Shown piece after piece: positions 24,120 to 35,731 of a stretch of 64,000 bases of DNA (position 1 is the stretch's first letter; the number at the start of each line of letters is the position of its first letter). The notes beneath the pieces were generated by a model. That model had not been told where the DNA came from, did not search any database, and saw only the letters and a list, made by a program, of their open reading frames with translations. Origin of the DNA: Choristoneura fumiferana (taxonomy: Eukaryota > Arthropoda > Insecta > Lepidoptera > Tortricidae); the NCBI RefSeq assembly GCF_025370935.1, contig NC_133495.1:3037582-3101581 (forward strand), given 5' to 3'. Both the position numbers and the translations under genes were made by a program.

Positions 24120-24560
24120 GCCTACTAGCCGTTACCCGCGACTCCGTCCGCGCAGAATTCGGTTATCGCTATCCTGCGGGAATTACCTATGTAATTTTCC
24201 CGGGATAAAAACTATCCAATATCCTTCCCCGGGACTCAAAAGTATCTGGAAGTATACCGAATTTTATCTAAATCGGTTCAGCGGTTTAGACGTGATGAGG
24301 TAACAAACAAACAAACAGACTTACAAACTTTAACTAGCTTTTGCCCGCGGCTTCGCCCTCGTGGAACTCGGTTATCGTACGTTGTTCCCTCGGGAAGGAA
24401 CTGTGCATTTTTCAGGGATAAAAAGTAGCCCATGTCACTCTCTATAAACTATGTATCTCTATGCCAAAAATCACGTCGATCTGTCGCTCCGTTTCGACGT
24501 GAAAGACGGACAAACATACAAACAAACACACACACTTTCGCATTTATAATATTAATAAGT
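24120..24560 (+). repeat. Dispersed repeat with GCCCGCGGCTTCGCC head and TTTCGCATTTATAATATTA tail
   Basis: Two tandem partial copies (24120-24300 and 24330-24560), each with GGGATAAAAA.TA..C and a late AACAAACA block. Related pieces lie at 24640-24730, 42025-42150 and 57040-57262. Confidence 0.6.
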
Positions 24561-25157
24561 ATGAATGGGATTAGGAGATGTCAACACTGTTAGTCGATTC
24601 AGTTTCTTTTCTTTGACAGTACATAGATAAACTACTCAATCCGCTACTTTGCCTGTCAATAATTGGCTTATCGCCATTTCGCGGGAACTATTAAATTTTT
24701 CGGGATTAAAACTATCCTGTACTTTCTAGAATCTCAAACTTATCCGTACCTAAGTAGGTATAGCGTTCTGGTAGGTATTTGTATTTATTTGAATCTTCGC
24801 AACTTCGCATGTCGACAAATCTGATGTTGATTGACCGAATGTACCAACCTACTTGCACTTCGTACTGATGAGTGGTAAGAAACTACTATTTTGTAATTTT
24901 AAGATGGAATAAGTTTACTCTAAATTTGTTTAATTAAGTTTAGAGTAAACTGACGGTTTGACTTTTAGCTGTCCGTAAAGCTATTACGGGGAGAAGCATG
25001 CGTCAGTTTACTCTAATTTCATTTCATTGGTAAATGCAAGAGTTGCTAAAATGTTAAATGCAATCAGTATCTATGTTGTTAAGTTCTACACGCGACAATA
25101 GATTAATTAGTTGGAAACTACCAATGGTCACAAATGAGCGCTCTGATTTTTTACTTT

Positions 25158-25295
25158 ACAGTCACCAGCACAATATCTGACACAACAAAACGTACATAAA
25201 TATCTGATACGATACTATTCCTATTCCTATAGCGGTAGGACGTGTCAGATATTTTTGCAGGCTGCGCTATGGCAGATATTAATGCAGGTGACTGT
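25158..25295. mobile_element. MITE, AATATCTGACACAAC family, copy 2
   Basis: Terminal inverted repeat ACAGTCACC.GCA, with AATATCTG/CAGATATT inside; 138 bp. Confidence 0.65.
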
Positions 25296-26179
25296 ATCTT
25301 TAATAAAGTTAATTCTATTCAGGAGGGCAACCAATTCACCATCACTAACATTAATATTTCAGGACGATAAACTTATACATACATATATCGACGTATAACA
25401 ACTACATACTTCGAAATTAAAACGAAGTTTTAGCGTCATTCAACACATTCATGCTTTACACTTTACACATACAGACAGACACGCTGAAAATGAAAATAAA
25501 AACACCGATAAATAAATAAAGTAACATGAGAAAGTACCCAGCGACAGCAAGCCACAATAGAACATTAATCTTATATCAGTTTCAGTTCAGTAATAGCTTG
25601 TTTACCTATGCGTTTATTACAGCGCAACATAAATAAGATTGTTTCCACTGGTCGAGCTTGACAGTTGGTTGACCAATCAGATGTAGTTATTATGTTGACG
25701 CCGCCGCGTCGCTCCAATGAACGAAAAGCATAATAGACAACTCAATTTCAACTTCGCCTTTCCACTTGTTAGCGGTTTGATAGATATATACTTACGTAGC
25801 TTAGCAGGTTGCAATCGAAACGAGTCTCAGCAATTATTTTATAATCAGTAAAATACCAGTTTAGGGTTTATTAAAGTCATAGTTCACTAAGAAGAAGTTA
25901 TACCACTGACTAACTCGTCTAAAATATACATCAGGTGCATTAAGTAAAATATAATAGTCATTCATTTTATATTGTTTATCACTTCTGTTCTCAACAAAAA
26001 AAACTTCGTACCTAAATGCAGTTCCTTCTGATAAAACTTTTATAATGTTCAGCTTCTGCCTGCGACTTCTCTCACGTTGAAATTACGGTAACGCATAAAG
26101 ACTTCTTAAGGGTCAGCCAGCGCGGAGTAACGTAAAGTAAGACGTAACGTATAGAGTAACGAACGCAGCAATTCAATTG

Positions 26180-26518
26180 GTACCTATTAGTTCTGGTTAT
26201 GGACCTCAACAAAGTAGCGCCTTATCCAGTCGATTACGAAAGGAAGACATCTATACCCTTAGTGTAAGTTTTCGGTTACAAAATACGTCCCGATCGCGTT
26301 CGCGTTAAAAATCTCAATTTGTATGGAAACACGTACATCGCAAACGTTCCGCTAGAGGCGCTGTTCGTGTTTGCATACAAATTGAGATTTTAACGCCAAC
26401 GCGATCGGGACGTATTTTGTAACCGAAAACTTACACTAAGGGTACAGATGTCTTCCTTTCGTAATCGACTGGATAAGACGCTACTTTGTTGAGGTCCATA
26501 ACCAGAACTAATAGGTAC
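26180..26518. repeat. 339-bp near-perfect palindrome around a fold-back MITE
   Basis: About 75 bp of sequence on each side of the MITE is inverted as well (GTACCTATTAGTTCTGG at the left, its complement at the right end), with very few mismatches. Confidence 0.8.
26256..26442. mobile_element. Fold-back MITE, CCCTTAGTGTAAG family, copy 2
   Basis: Full-length copy, same orientation of the centre as copy 1. It is itself nested between inverted flanks (26180-26518). Confidence 0.75.
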
Positions 26519-26834
26519 TGTCAACTGTCAAGAGCGGATAACTGTGCCCTCTTAAGATATTAATGTTTTAAGTGTTTAACTGTATAATTCTGAATCATTT
26601 CATAACCAAAGTGAACTTTACCATCTAACTGCAAAGTGCGAGTGTTATCTCTACGTGAAACTCAAGAAAAGTGCGATAATCCATGCAATAAAACACGCGA
26701 GTGACACAAACCACTTACATACAAAAATAAAAGTACCCTCAAAAAAAAAAAGCGTCAACTGTCATTCACAATGTCATCTGACAGTAGCGGTGTTGCCATT
26801 TAGTAAATTCGTCCCATACTCGTGGGAATTAAAA

Positions 26835-27989
26835 ATGGAAACACATGACACAACAACAAATAAAAAACTTATACAACAGGCTTTCCACCCTGGCCTGTTT
26901 ATACGATCGAGAAGTGCGTCTCTGGGGAGTGCACCGCCGGAAGTCAATGTCACAGCTGAAATACCAGAGACTGATACATCACCAACCCAAACCACTCCAA
27001 ACCCTCCTGAATGGCAGAGAGTTCCAGTTGGAAGAAGTAGCAAGCGGAAAAAGCTTTCAGACTCGCCACCTACAGATCCAATCCAAACTATCAACCGGTA
27101 CAATGGACTACCCTTAGACCCAAAGGAACACATCAGTGAACCTAAAGAGAAAAAAGCCAGCAAACCTCCACCGATTATTCTCTACGGGATAGAGGATGTC
27201 AATAAGCTATCTAATCTCTTGGAAACAGTGGCTGATAAGGATAGTTTTACTTTCAAAATTGTAACTCGGAACCAACTCAGAATCAGCACCTTGGATATCG
27301 AAGTTTATAAAAAAATTATTTCGATTGTTCGAGAGAACGGCCTTATAGGCCATACTTTTAACCGAAAGGACCAACGATGTTATAGAGTGGTTATAAAAAA
27401 TCTACACCATACAACTCCGCACAATATGATAATTGAAGAAATAGAAAAGACCGGCAATAAAGTGAAAGGCGAAATCATAAACGTGAAGTTCGGACCTGAT
27501 AAGGTGCCAACATCGACATTCTTTGTCAACATCGCACCAGATCCGAATAATTCTGCGGTGAAGAAAATAACCAAAATTTATCACCAAGCTGTTGTCATTG
27601 AAGACCCCAAAAAAAAGAAAACCATCCCACAGTGTCAGAGATGCCAACAATACGGGCACTCCAAAAATTACTGCATGCGACCATACCGATGCGTTAAATG
27701 TGCACAAAATCATAAGACATCAGATTGCCCCAAGAAGGACAGAAACACACCAGCACACTGCGCTCTTTGCCAAGGTGATCACCCAGCAAACTACAAAGGC
27801 TGCGAGGTCTATAGGGAAATAATCGCCCGCAAAGAGCCAAGAAAGCCAAGACTAAACCATAATAACACCGAATCAGAACCGCAACGTAGACCAAACTCGT
27901 CATTTTCACCTACAAGAGATCAATCAAAAAACCTCTACTCCGAAGTTTTAAAGGGGAATACTAATGAGAATACACTCAGCAATAAATAG
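26835..27989 (+). CDS. Jockey-type LINE ORF1 (gag-like, zinc knuckles)
   Basis: The ORF begins at the first in-frame ATG (METHDTTTNKKL) and runs 384 codons. Role by family: ORF1 proteins of Jockey LINEs bind the element RNA and form ribonucleoprotein particles. Seen: a Pro/Ser-rich N-terminus, a central region like the PRE_C2HC domain (about residues 110-250), then three CCHC-type knuckles: C-QR-C-QQYG-H-SKNY-C, C-VK-C-AQN-H-KTSD-C and C-AL-C-QGD-H followed by C. The literal frame stops at 27987. A C-terminal segment (ALLLKQSAQFESILQQM.. to ..NKLSSR stop at 28096) continues in another frame, so one base seems missing from the A run at about 27981-27983. The frame is open further upstream but without an ATG. 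Confidence 0.88.
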   Translation: METHDTTTNKKLIQQAFHPGLFIRSRSASLGSAPPEVNVTAEIPETDTSPTQTTPNPPEWQRVPVGRSSKRKKLSDSPPTDPIQTINRYNGLPLDPKEHISEPKEKKASKPPPIILYGIEDVNKLSNLLETVADKDSFTFKIVTRNQLRISTLDIEVYKKIISIVRENGLIGHTFNRKDQRCYRVVIKNLHHTTPHNMIIEEIEKTGNKVKGEIINVKFGPDKVPTSTFFVNIAPDPNNSAVKKITKIYHQAVVIEDPKKKKTIPQCQRCQQYGHSKNYCMRPYRCVKCAQNHKTSDCPKKDRNTPAHCALCQGDHPANYKGCEVYREIIARKEPRKPRLNHNNTESEPQRRPNSSFSPTRDQSKNLYSEVLKGNTNENTLSNK

Positions 27990-28077
27990 AAGCACTACTG
28001 CTCAAGCAATCAGCACAATTCGAATCTATCCTGCAACAGATGACTACTCTAATGAGCCTCATTGGCACGCTTGTTAA

Positions 28078-30749
28078 CAAACTCTCTTCGCGATAGGTCT
28101 CAGAATAGCTGAGTGGAATATTAATGGTCTAGCACCTAATAAATCCGAACTAGAACTATTGATCACAGACTACAAACTCGACGTTGTACTAATTTCGGAA
28201 GCTCACTGCACAGAGAGAAGCAAGGTTTCAATCAAAGGATTCAACACCTACGTTACTTACCACCCTGATGGAACTGGCCATGCTGGATCTGCCATTGTGG
28301 TAAAAAAGACAATCAAACATCACTTATTGCCTGAATATAAAACCCAGCAAATCCAGGCAACTACCATAGCTATAAACGACGAATGTGGCTACCTTAATGT
28401 ATCAGCGGCTTACTGTCCCCCAAGACATTCTATAGACTGCGATACGTTTACCAAGTACTTTGCGACGTTGGGAGGCAGATTCGTTGCAGGAGGAGACTGG
28501 AACGCCAAGCACACGCACTGGGGTTCAAGGCTTACTTCTACCAGAGGTAGACAGCTTAAACTGAGCGTTGAGAGAAACAAACTCGACACCATTTCCACTG
28601 GAAAACCTACCTACTGGCCCACAGACCCAAGTAAAAAACCAGACCTGCTTGACTTTTTTATCACGAAGGGAATGTCACGTCACTACACTAAAACAGAATC
28701 CTGCGACGACAGTAGTTCAGACCACACGCCAGTATTTCTGACCATTAGTACGACAGTAATAAACCACGAGAAGCCTGAGCCGCTATATAGCAAACACACG
28801 GATTGGGATGGTTTCAGAGAGTACCTAGATGAAAACATACACCTACAAATTGCTTTGAAAACTCCTGAAGAGATTGAAAATGCAACGAAGTACATAACTA
28901 ACACCATACAAGCTGCATGCTGGAAGAACACCCCTGATAAGGAGTATAAACGCATAGCGAAAAACTTACCACTTGAAATAAAGCTTAAAGTCTTAGAAAA
29001 AAGACGACTCCGACGTGTGTGGCACCAATCAAGACACAGAAGTGACAAAACAGCTCTAAATAAAGCCATTAAAGAACTGAAGAAACTGATAGAGGAAGTG
29101 AGGAACGCAACAATACAGAGCAAGTTGGAAAGTCTCACTGCAACTGCTTCAACAAACTACTCGTTATGGAAGGTAACCAAATCGCTTAGCAGACCTCAGG
29201 AGCTCAAGTATCCTATCAAAACTGACACTGGTTGGGCAAGAACCGGAAAAGCAAAAGCTGTCGCATTCGCTAGGCACCTAGCTGAAGTATTCAAACCAAA
29301 TCAGTGCCACAATGCAGAAGCTGAGCAAGAAATCGATGCAATCATGAGCGAAGACTTTCAACTGTCTCTAACCCCAAAACCAGTAACCATCAAGGAGCTA
29401 AAAGCAACTATAAAAGGTCTTCAGAATAACAAAGCGCCAGGCTTCGATTTGATCACCAAGGAAGTCCTTGAGCAGCTTCCCAAAAGGCTCTGGTTTACCT
29501 TACTACCCTCTTCAATGGAATACTCCGAGTTCAATACTTCCCCAGGATATGGAAAGTCTCCATAATAACTATGATCCACAAGATGGGGAAGCCTCCGGAA
29601 AGTGTTACCTCCTACAGACCCATAAGTCTCATAGTTACCATGTCCAAGGTGCTCGAAAAGATCATCCTGCATAGAATAACTCCTGTCTTGATGGAAAACC
29701 AAACAATACCCAAACACCAGTTTGGATTTAGAAAACATCACTCGACGATAGAGCAAGTACATAGGGTCTATGAAAGAATCAGAAGATCACTAGAGTGCAA
29801 AGAGTATTGCTCGGCGGTTTTCCTGGACATCCAACAGGCGTTTGATAAAGTCTGGTTCAAAGGCCTACTATGTAAAATAAAAACAACGCTCCCACACAGC
29901 TACTTTCTCCTGATGAAGTCGTACTTATCTGACCGTATATTCCAGGTTCGCGAAGACGGAGACACGTCCGAATTCTACAACATACTGGCGGGAGTTCCGC
30001 AGGGCTCCGTTCTTGGACCAATCTTATACACACTGTACACGTCTGACCTTCCGGAAGCGCAAGATGTTGTCACTGCTACCTTTGCTGATGACACTGCAGT
30101 GCTTGCAAGCAACACAAATCCTGCAGCTGCTTCAAATAATCTGCAAAGAAGTCTAGACAATATAGGTAATTGGCTAAAAAAATGGCGTATACAAGCCAGT
30201 GCGTCAAAGTCCGTCCACATCACCTTTACCTTAAGAAAAGGAAATTGCCCATCAGTGACATTGGGAGATAGCACTTTACCCCAAGATGACACTGTAAAAT
30301 ACCTTGGCATCCACCTCGATAGAAGATTGACCTGGCATAAACATATAAAAACCAAAAGAGACGAACTAAACATGCGATTTAAAAACGTGTACTGGCTTAT
30401 GGCTCGCAACTCAGCGCTGTCCACAGACAACAAGCTGCTTATATACAAAACTATCCTTAAACCAGTATGGACATATGGAATGCAGCTTTGGGGCAGCGCC
30501 TCTAACTCCAATATAAATATCATGCAACGGCTGCAAAATGGCATACTCCGAAACATTGCGAACGTACCATGGTTCGTCACCAACGCAGAGATCCACGAGG
30601 CAATGGGGATGAATACAGTTAAGAAGGAGATAAGCCTCCTGGCGGAGAATTATAAAAGTCGGTTGGAAAATCACCCGAACAATCTGGCAAATCAGCTTTC
30701 AAACATCAGCTATTGCAAACGACTGAAACGACATGACATACAAAACTGA
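28078..30749 (+). CDS. Jockey-type LINE ORF2: AP endonuclease plus reverse transcriptase, one frameshift at ~29482
   Basis: ORF2 makes the nicking endonuclease and reverse transcriptase used for target-primed insertion. The endonuclease starts at RIAEWNINGL (28102), with LISEAHC, GGDWNAKHTHWGS and SSDHTPVF as catalytic landmarks. The RT begins at NNKAPGFDLITKE and continues through SYRPISL, FGFRKHHSTIEQ, FLDIQQAFDKVW, GVPQGSVLGP, the catalytic FADD box (near 30083) and KYLGIHLD. The first frame breaks after QLPKR: a run of four A's at 29482-29485 needs one more A to join the two halves. With that allowance the protein is about 880 residues, the usual size. No ATG opens the frame; it overlaps the end of ORF1, so translation by reinitiation or readthrough is likely. 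Confidence 0.9.
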
Positions 30750-30883
30750 ACGTCAGATTCACAAATGAGTGACTGCTCCCGCTGGGGAGCATCCTCGACT
30801 CGACAAACACACTCAACAAATCCGCTTATAGTCGTGTCCAGGACTGATTGCAGATAATGCTCGGTGCGAAAAAAAAAAAATTT

Positions 30884-30942
30884 AGATTTTAACGCGAACG
30901 CGATCGAGACGTATTTTGTAACCGAAAACTTACACTAAGGGC
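30884..30942. mobile_element. Half of a CCCTTAGTGTAAG MITE
   Basis: Right arm only (AGATTTTAACGCGAACG to ACTAAGGGC), abutting the poly(A) of the Jockey LINE. Confidence 0.65.
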
Positions 30943-30944
30943 AC

Positions 30945-31068
30945 TGGGCCCTGTTTCTCAAAGCATATAAGTCTAACAATATTAGTGTTTTGTCTCATAA
31001 ATTGTATGAGAAAATGAGACAAAACACTAATATTATTTGACGAATATGCTTCGAAAAACTGGGCCCTG
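30945..31068. mobile_element. Palindromic MITE with GGGCCCTG ends
   Basis: TATTAGTGTTTTGTCTCAT and its complement form the inner arms around a short loop near 31005; outer ends GGGCCC. ~124 bp. Confidence 0.75.
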
Positions 31069-31212
31069 GGGGGCTACTACGAAATCCGAAAATCAAAGTT
31101 CGTATCGTATCGTCCCTTTCACTCTCGTAGGTAGTAAATAATATTAGCTTCAGCGGGACGGCAGTCGGCAAGATACGAAGTTCGAATGTTGCACTTCGTA
31201 GTATCGTAGGTA
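31069..31212. mobile_element. GGGCTACTACGAA palindromic MITE
   Basis: GGGGGCTACTACGAAATCCG to GCACTTCGTAGTATCG; ~144 bp with decayed arms. Confidence 0.6.
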
Positions 31213-31221
31213 CCTATAGGG

Positions 31222-31439
31222 CAGGGTTTCTTAAACTTGTTGCAGTCACGGACCACTTTCACAATTTAAACAATTCCACGGAAACCTGTCAAAAATAATC
31301 TTGGAAATTTCCTAATAAGTAAATATGTTTACAGACTGACTCGTATACACACTCTCCTCTATGGACAGACTTACTGGGACCCCTGATAGACATGCTACGG
31401 ACCCCTAAGGGTCCATGGACCCCACTTTGAGAAACCCTG
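31222..31439. mobile_element. hAT-type MITE with 8-bp target duplication
   Basis: Termini CAGGGTTTCTTAAAC and TTTGAGAAACCCTG; flanks CTATAGGG and TTATAGGG (one mismatch). An 8-bp duplication with CAGGG ends is typical of hAT elements. Confidence 0.75.
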
Positions 31440-31447
31440 TTATAGGG

Positions 31448-32800
31448 CCTGGGCCGAAGCAAATGACGTGTATTAAGCAACTAATAGCAACACTTTGATT
31501 AGAGTTTTTCTGTTGTTATCCAACTAATCGTATCGTAATTCCTAATTCTTATCCTACTAATAGCATAATGCGAAAGCTTGGCAAAAATAGGTTTGTTTGT
31601 AGTTTAATTTGCTGCATGAATTTTGGTGAAATTTTGTATCGATATGAAATACAAAAATACAAAAAATACGATTTGAATTAGAGGGTTCCGGCCGTCTTCC
31701 GCTGCCACAGATCTGTGTCAAATTTAAACTTGTTTTTCTTTTTCAGTAAACAATTGCTAGGGATCTTTCTTCGAAAAAATCGCAAATTTTTTGAATAGAC
31801 CATGTTAATGGAAAAAAAAGTTTTTTACTGTCAATTTGTCCACTTCTAGACGTTTTATGCGTCATATTATAGGAAGAAATAGGTACACCTCACAACTTAC
31901 CACCACTTAAATACACCTTACCTAACCTACCAATCAGTAGGTACAGTTAAAGAACCTTAAGAGGTCAACTTGACCTATTTCATATTTTAATTATTAGTTT
32001 TAGCTATTTAATTTACCGCACAGCCACGGAATATATAATAGTGCTAACGTAGCACAGCTCAAATCTTTCATTATCATCATCATATCAGATGTAGGACGTC
32101 CACTGTTGGACATGGGATATGGGCCTCCCCCATCAAATATTCAATATTTATTATTCACTAGTAGATCTTCCATTTGATTCCATGTGTTTTCACGTGTATT
32201 TTTCGTCAAATCTTTTTCGCATATATCGCAACGCAGCCCGCTTTTATGATTTTTTTAATATTCCACTGGACATTTGTTAAATTGTTTACAACATTAAAGT
32301 GTCACATCACTATCGAAACAAATACCTGTCAGTTTACTCTAAAATAGGTACTCTTAGTCGACTCTAACCTGACCTGACTAACTTTTCTTATAGATCTTTA
32401 AACCAATATTTTTAGACTCATTGCGTTTAGTTTCAGTTATAAGCTATGCTTATTATTATAGTAAATAACGAAGTCTAGTCTAGACTTTCGATAAGTGAAT
32501 TTTTTACTTCCATGTTTGGTGGCGGTCTGTCATTCTCACTCAGCGACAAGATTCGAGATCTATGCCTATTTAATCATATGTTCATGAGTAGGTAAATACA
32601 TTGTACCTATTAAAAGAAACGTACTGACTACAGCGTTAGTGACATAGTTTTGCATTGATACAAGTAAAAAAACATCGAATCGTTCAAACAGACAACACAA
32701 CAAGTTTGCTACTGGCCACTTAAAATAGAAAGAACGTCTATATAACAAACTACGGAAAATTTTGAAGTTGTCTAACTGTCACTGTATAGTAAGTTCTTAT
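31448..32800. other. No gene seen
   Basis: AT-rich. An RTE-tail fragment on the minus strand (about 32085-32140: ATCATCATC, GGACGTCCACTGTTGGACAT) is the only recognised item. Confidence 0.45.
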
Positions 32801-32807
32801 TATTTAC

Positions 32808-32936
32808 CTGGTTGGTGCTGACATCTATGATGACGTAGGCAAGATACACCACTTCTTCTTCATCAGAGCCCAGAGCGGCGCCCCCGAGCCCCGCCGTGCG
32901 CACGTGCAAAGCGCACACCCAGCCTCCGCTGATCAT
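32808..32936 (-). CDS. Possible coding exon of an unrecognised gene
   Basis: On the minus strand an ATG at 32936 opens 43 codons (MISGGWVCALHVRTAG, then SDEEEVVYLAYVIIDVSTNQ) ending exactly at a good donor (CAACCAG/GTAAATA). GC content is high against the AT-rich surroundings, and the hydrophobic and acidic pattern looks like real protein. The frame is also open upstream to about 32990, so the exon may instead be internal, entered through an AG after a TTTTTTCC tract. Two tiny upstream ATG frames precede the start. I do not recognise the family. Continuation exons would lie at lower coordinates, but I could not find them. Confidence 0.35.
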
Positions 32937-34034
32937 CGCGCCATGCAAAGCTGACACCACTTGGAAAAAACCCACTAACACACTACTATCATGTCTTTAA
33001 CCGTTCGAAGCCAAAAACCAGCTTGCTAGTGACTGCTGTTGACGTTTTTTTAGAAACCCGACGGCTGGGTTGGGTAACTCGCGTGCGTTTACCGCTAGCC
33101 GAGCCGACGCAAGTATCCGTTTGTTGGTGAAAATCTCGGAATTACCTCACTTCACACGCATCCGCTATTCGATTCACTAGGAATTAATTCGAACTGGCTG
33201 AGGATAATTTAGAAGCAACCCTGTTCGAAATTTGAACCCGTTTGACAGCGACTGGGGTTGGAGAGTTTATTTGGATTGGTTATTATTAAATAAGATGGTT
33301 CGCGTGTCCGTCGGATGGGAGGATCGAGTCGACTGCCGCTCACCTTCCCCCCTTGTCACTGCGCAGGTATAGAAGCCAGGTGAGCGCGACGTTGCCGCTC
33401 CGCTCATTATCAATGATGAGATAGCTTTAGTTCCTTTCCTACTGAATCAAAATTCATGCGGCGTTACCAACGCGGTCCATTACCTCCTCGGTGACATTCC
33501 AAATTCGAAGGCGACTTTTTCAAACGTCAATGGAACAGTTTGTTTATTTAAATAACAAGTGCGATGTTCGGTATAAAAGTTAGCGGCCAACATTTTCGCC
33601 GCTTTTTACAGGATTAGGGAGCACTTTATTACGAACCTTATAATCGGTGAATAAAGTTGGTTTTACGTTGTGCCGATTTTGTTTATTAATTCAATATATC
33701 GCGATATTGGAAACCACTATACAATTACAATACCTACCTACGTGTTAGAATGATGCATGTGCATGTTTTGGTACGGGGTCACGACACTCGCACGATTAGG
33801 TTTGCTAAAAAATAATTACGCGATCCATTGCGTATTTCAGCGTATTTCCTTCATTCTTCTTCCTTACAAAATTATGTGTAACTTGACAATGGATAGGAAA
33901 TGTGGTTTTTTAGTAGTTTTTAGACAGAATGGAATCATCTTTCAGTGTATCGAATGGACAAAATAGATAAGTACTTAGCCGGCTAAGCATGCTCAAGTAA
34001 TCATCAATCAAGCCAAACGGCTTGGCAAAATCTA

Positions 34035-34290
34035 TTTTCAACCCCCGACGCAAAAAGAGGGGTGTTAAGTTTGACCGCTAGTGTGTCTGTATGTCTGTGT
34101 GTGTGTGTGTCTGTCTGTCTGTCTGTGGCACCGTAGCTCTTAAACGGGTGGACCGATTTGAATGCGGTTTTTTTTTTATTGAAAGCAGGTTTTCTAGCGA
34201 TGGTTCTTAGACATGTTTCATGTTCAGCCGTTTTTGTGATATTGAACTTTGAAGTGACAAAGTCGCGGGTTTTCCAATTTTTTGCTGGTT
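34035..34290 (+). repeat. Dispersed repeat with CTGTCTGTGGCACCG motif and TG/TCTG microsatellite
   Basis: Begins CAACCCCCGACGCAAAAAG, includes (TG)n and (TCTG)n runs at 34082-34126, and ends GATATTGAACTTTGAAGTGA. Confidence 0.55.
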
Positions 34291-34879
34291 AGGTTACTTA
34301 TTTTATCAAAGTGTAGATAGCTAATAAACACCTAGACGTAATTTCAGCGCTTACTAACGACTTTATGTGTAAAAGAAATATTTTGAATTAACAATTTCAA
34401 CTTCAATTAAGTAAGTAGGTAAAAGCAAAATTAGGTGTTTACTTACCTAGTTGTTTTAAATCTTAAATAATATAAAATGTCTTGAAATAAAAATATAGAA
34501 GTTTAACCCATAAGCTTAAATTATGATTATACAGCCTTAAATACGTAGGTATAAGGGATGTATAATAGTCCCTGAGTTAATAATAAAAATACCTATTTAA
34601 TCGAAATAATTCAGTCCTCCACATCGGTTTCGATAACGGCGTCTCTGACTAATAAAAATGTATTTTTTTATTATAAAATATTGAATAAATAAATAAACTA
34701 AAGACACTTTAAGGCCAGCGATATTGACCGTACAGGTTGGGTTGGGTGGGGTGGGAGGAGCTTTGTTCAAACAGGTTGATTGACAAAAATCGCTTGAAGG
34801 CGCTCGATCCCAATCTTCTGTCGATCTCAAATTTTAAGAGAAAGACTCATGGCCTCCTACACGTATTTTTTAATTAGTT

Positions 34880-35075
34880 CGGGTTACTTTGACCCTGAAG
34901 GGTAACTTTGACCATTGGGGTTACCCCGATCCAGATTTAAATCATCGCATTGAAATTATGGACATTGCCATATGGTTGGTTTCAGGTGAGTGCCCCTTTT
35001 TTTAATAAGATCCTTCTATGAATGTTTTTCGAGTGGCCCAAATTTACCCTCTGGGTCAAAATACCCCGATCTTTA
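34880..35075 (+). repeat. Dispersed repeat, GGGTAACTTTGACC type, copy 1
   Basis: GACCCTGAAGGGTAACTTTG and a CCAGATTT..CATTGAAAT block, repeated at 42945-43380. AAATTTACCCTCTGGGTCAA also recurs at 39900-39940. Confidence 0.55.
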
Positions 35076-35429
35076 GGTATTAAGTTTAAGTATGGCATCA
35101 TATAGGTAAGTAGGTGCACTAATTTGTTAAATTCCGTTAATATTGATAGATTTGATGAGATTTTCATTTTCTGAAATTGTTTTAGAAAACAGCACAAATG
35201 TTAAGACCTAGAATCATGATGAAAACCGATGGCATGAAAGTTATCTATTCTATACCTATTAAAACAGTCGGTGAAAAAGAAGCAGCGAACTTACTCGTAC
35301 AACAGAATAAATAATAGTAGGTACTAGGTACAAGTAGGTACTCGTAGGTACCAATACAATTCAATGACTTCATCGAGCTTTACATTATACGCAATTCAAT
35401 TTTTATTTAATAATATTTTGAGTAAAGCC

Positions 35430-35731
35430 GTGGTGGCCTAGTGGTTTGACCTATCGCCTCTCAAACAGAAGGTCGTGGGTTCAAACCCCGGCTCGCACCT
35501 CTGAGTTTTTCGAAATTCATGTGCGGAATTACATTTGAAATTTACCACGAGCTTTGCGGTGAAGGAAAACATCGTGAGGAAACCTGCACTAACCTGCGAA
35601 GCAATTCAATGGTGCGTGTGAAGTTCCCAATCCGCACTGGGCCCGCGTGGGAACTATGGCCCAAGCCCTCTTGTTCTGATAGGAGGCCTGTGCCCAGCAG
35701 TGGGACGTATATAGGCTGGGATGATGAATAT
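35430..35731 (+). mobile_element. tRNA-derived SINE (type 2) with RTE-like tail, copy 1
   Basis: The head has GTGGCCTAGTGGTTTGACC and box B GGGTTCAAACCCC. The body contains GGTGAAGGAAAACATCGTGA. The tail GTGCCCAGCAGTGGGACGTA plus GATGAT resembles the RTE LINE 3' end. Confidence 0.8.

Larger units (their letters stand above)
26525..30880 (+). mobile_element. Jockey-clade LINE, nearly complete
   Basis: The element comprises a 5' UTR, ORF1, ORF2 and a short 3' UTR ending in a run of about 12 A at 30869-30880. The 5' boundary is not certain; I place it just after the palindrome ending at 26518. Immediately after the poly(A) lies the right half only of the CCCTTAGTGTAAG MITE (from 30884). The left half is not next to the 5' end, so no target-site duplication can be shown. 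Confidence 0.8.

Noticed and set aside
29975..30583. 202-codon minus-strand frame, and other long minus frames over 26774-30674 and 36786-39513
   Set aside because: They are antisense shadows of the LINE ORFs and have no domain of their own.
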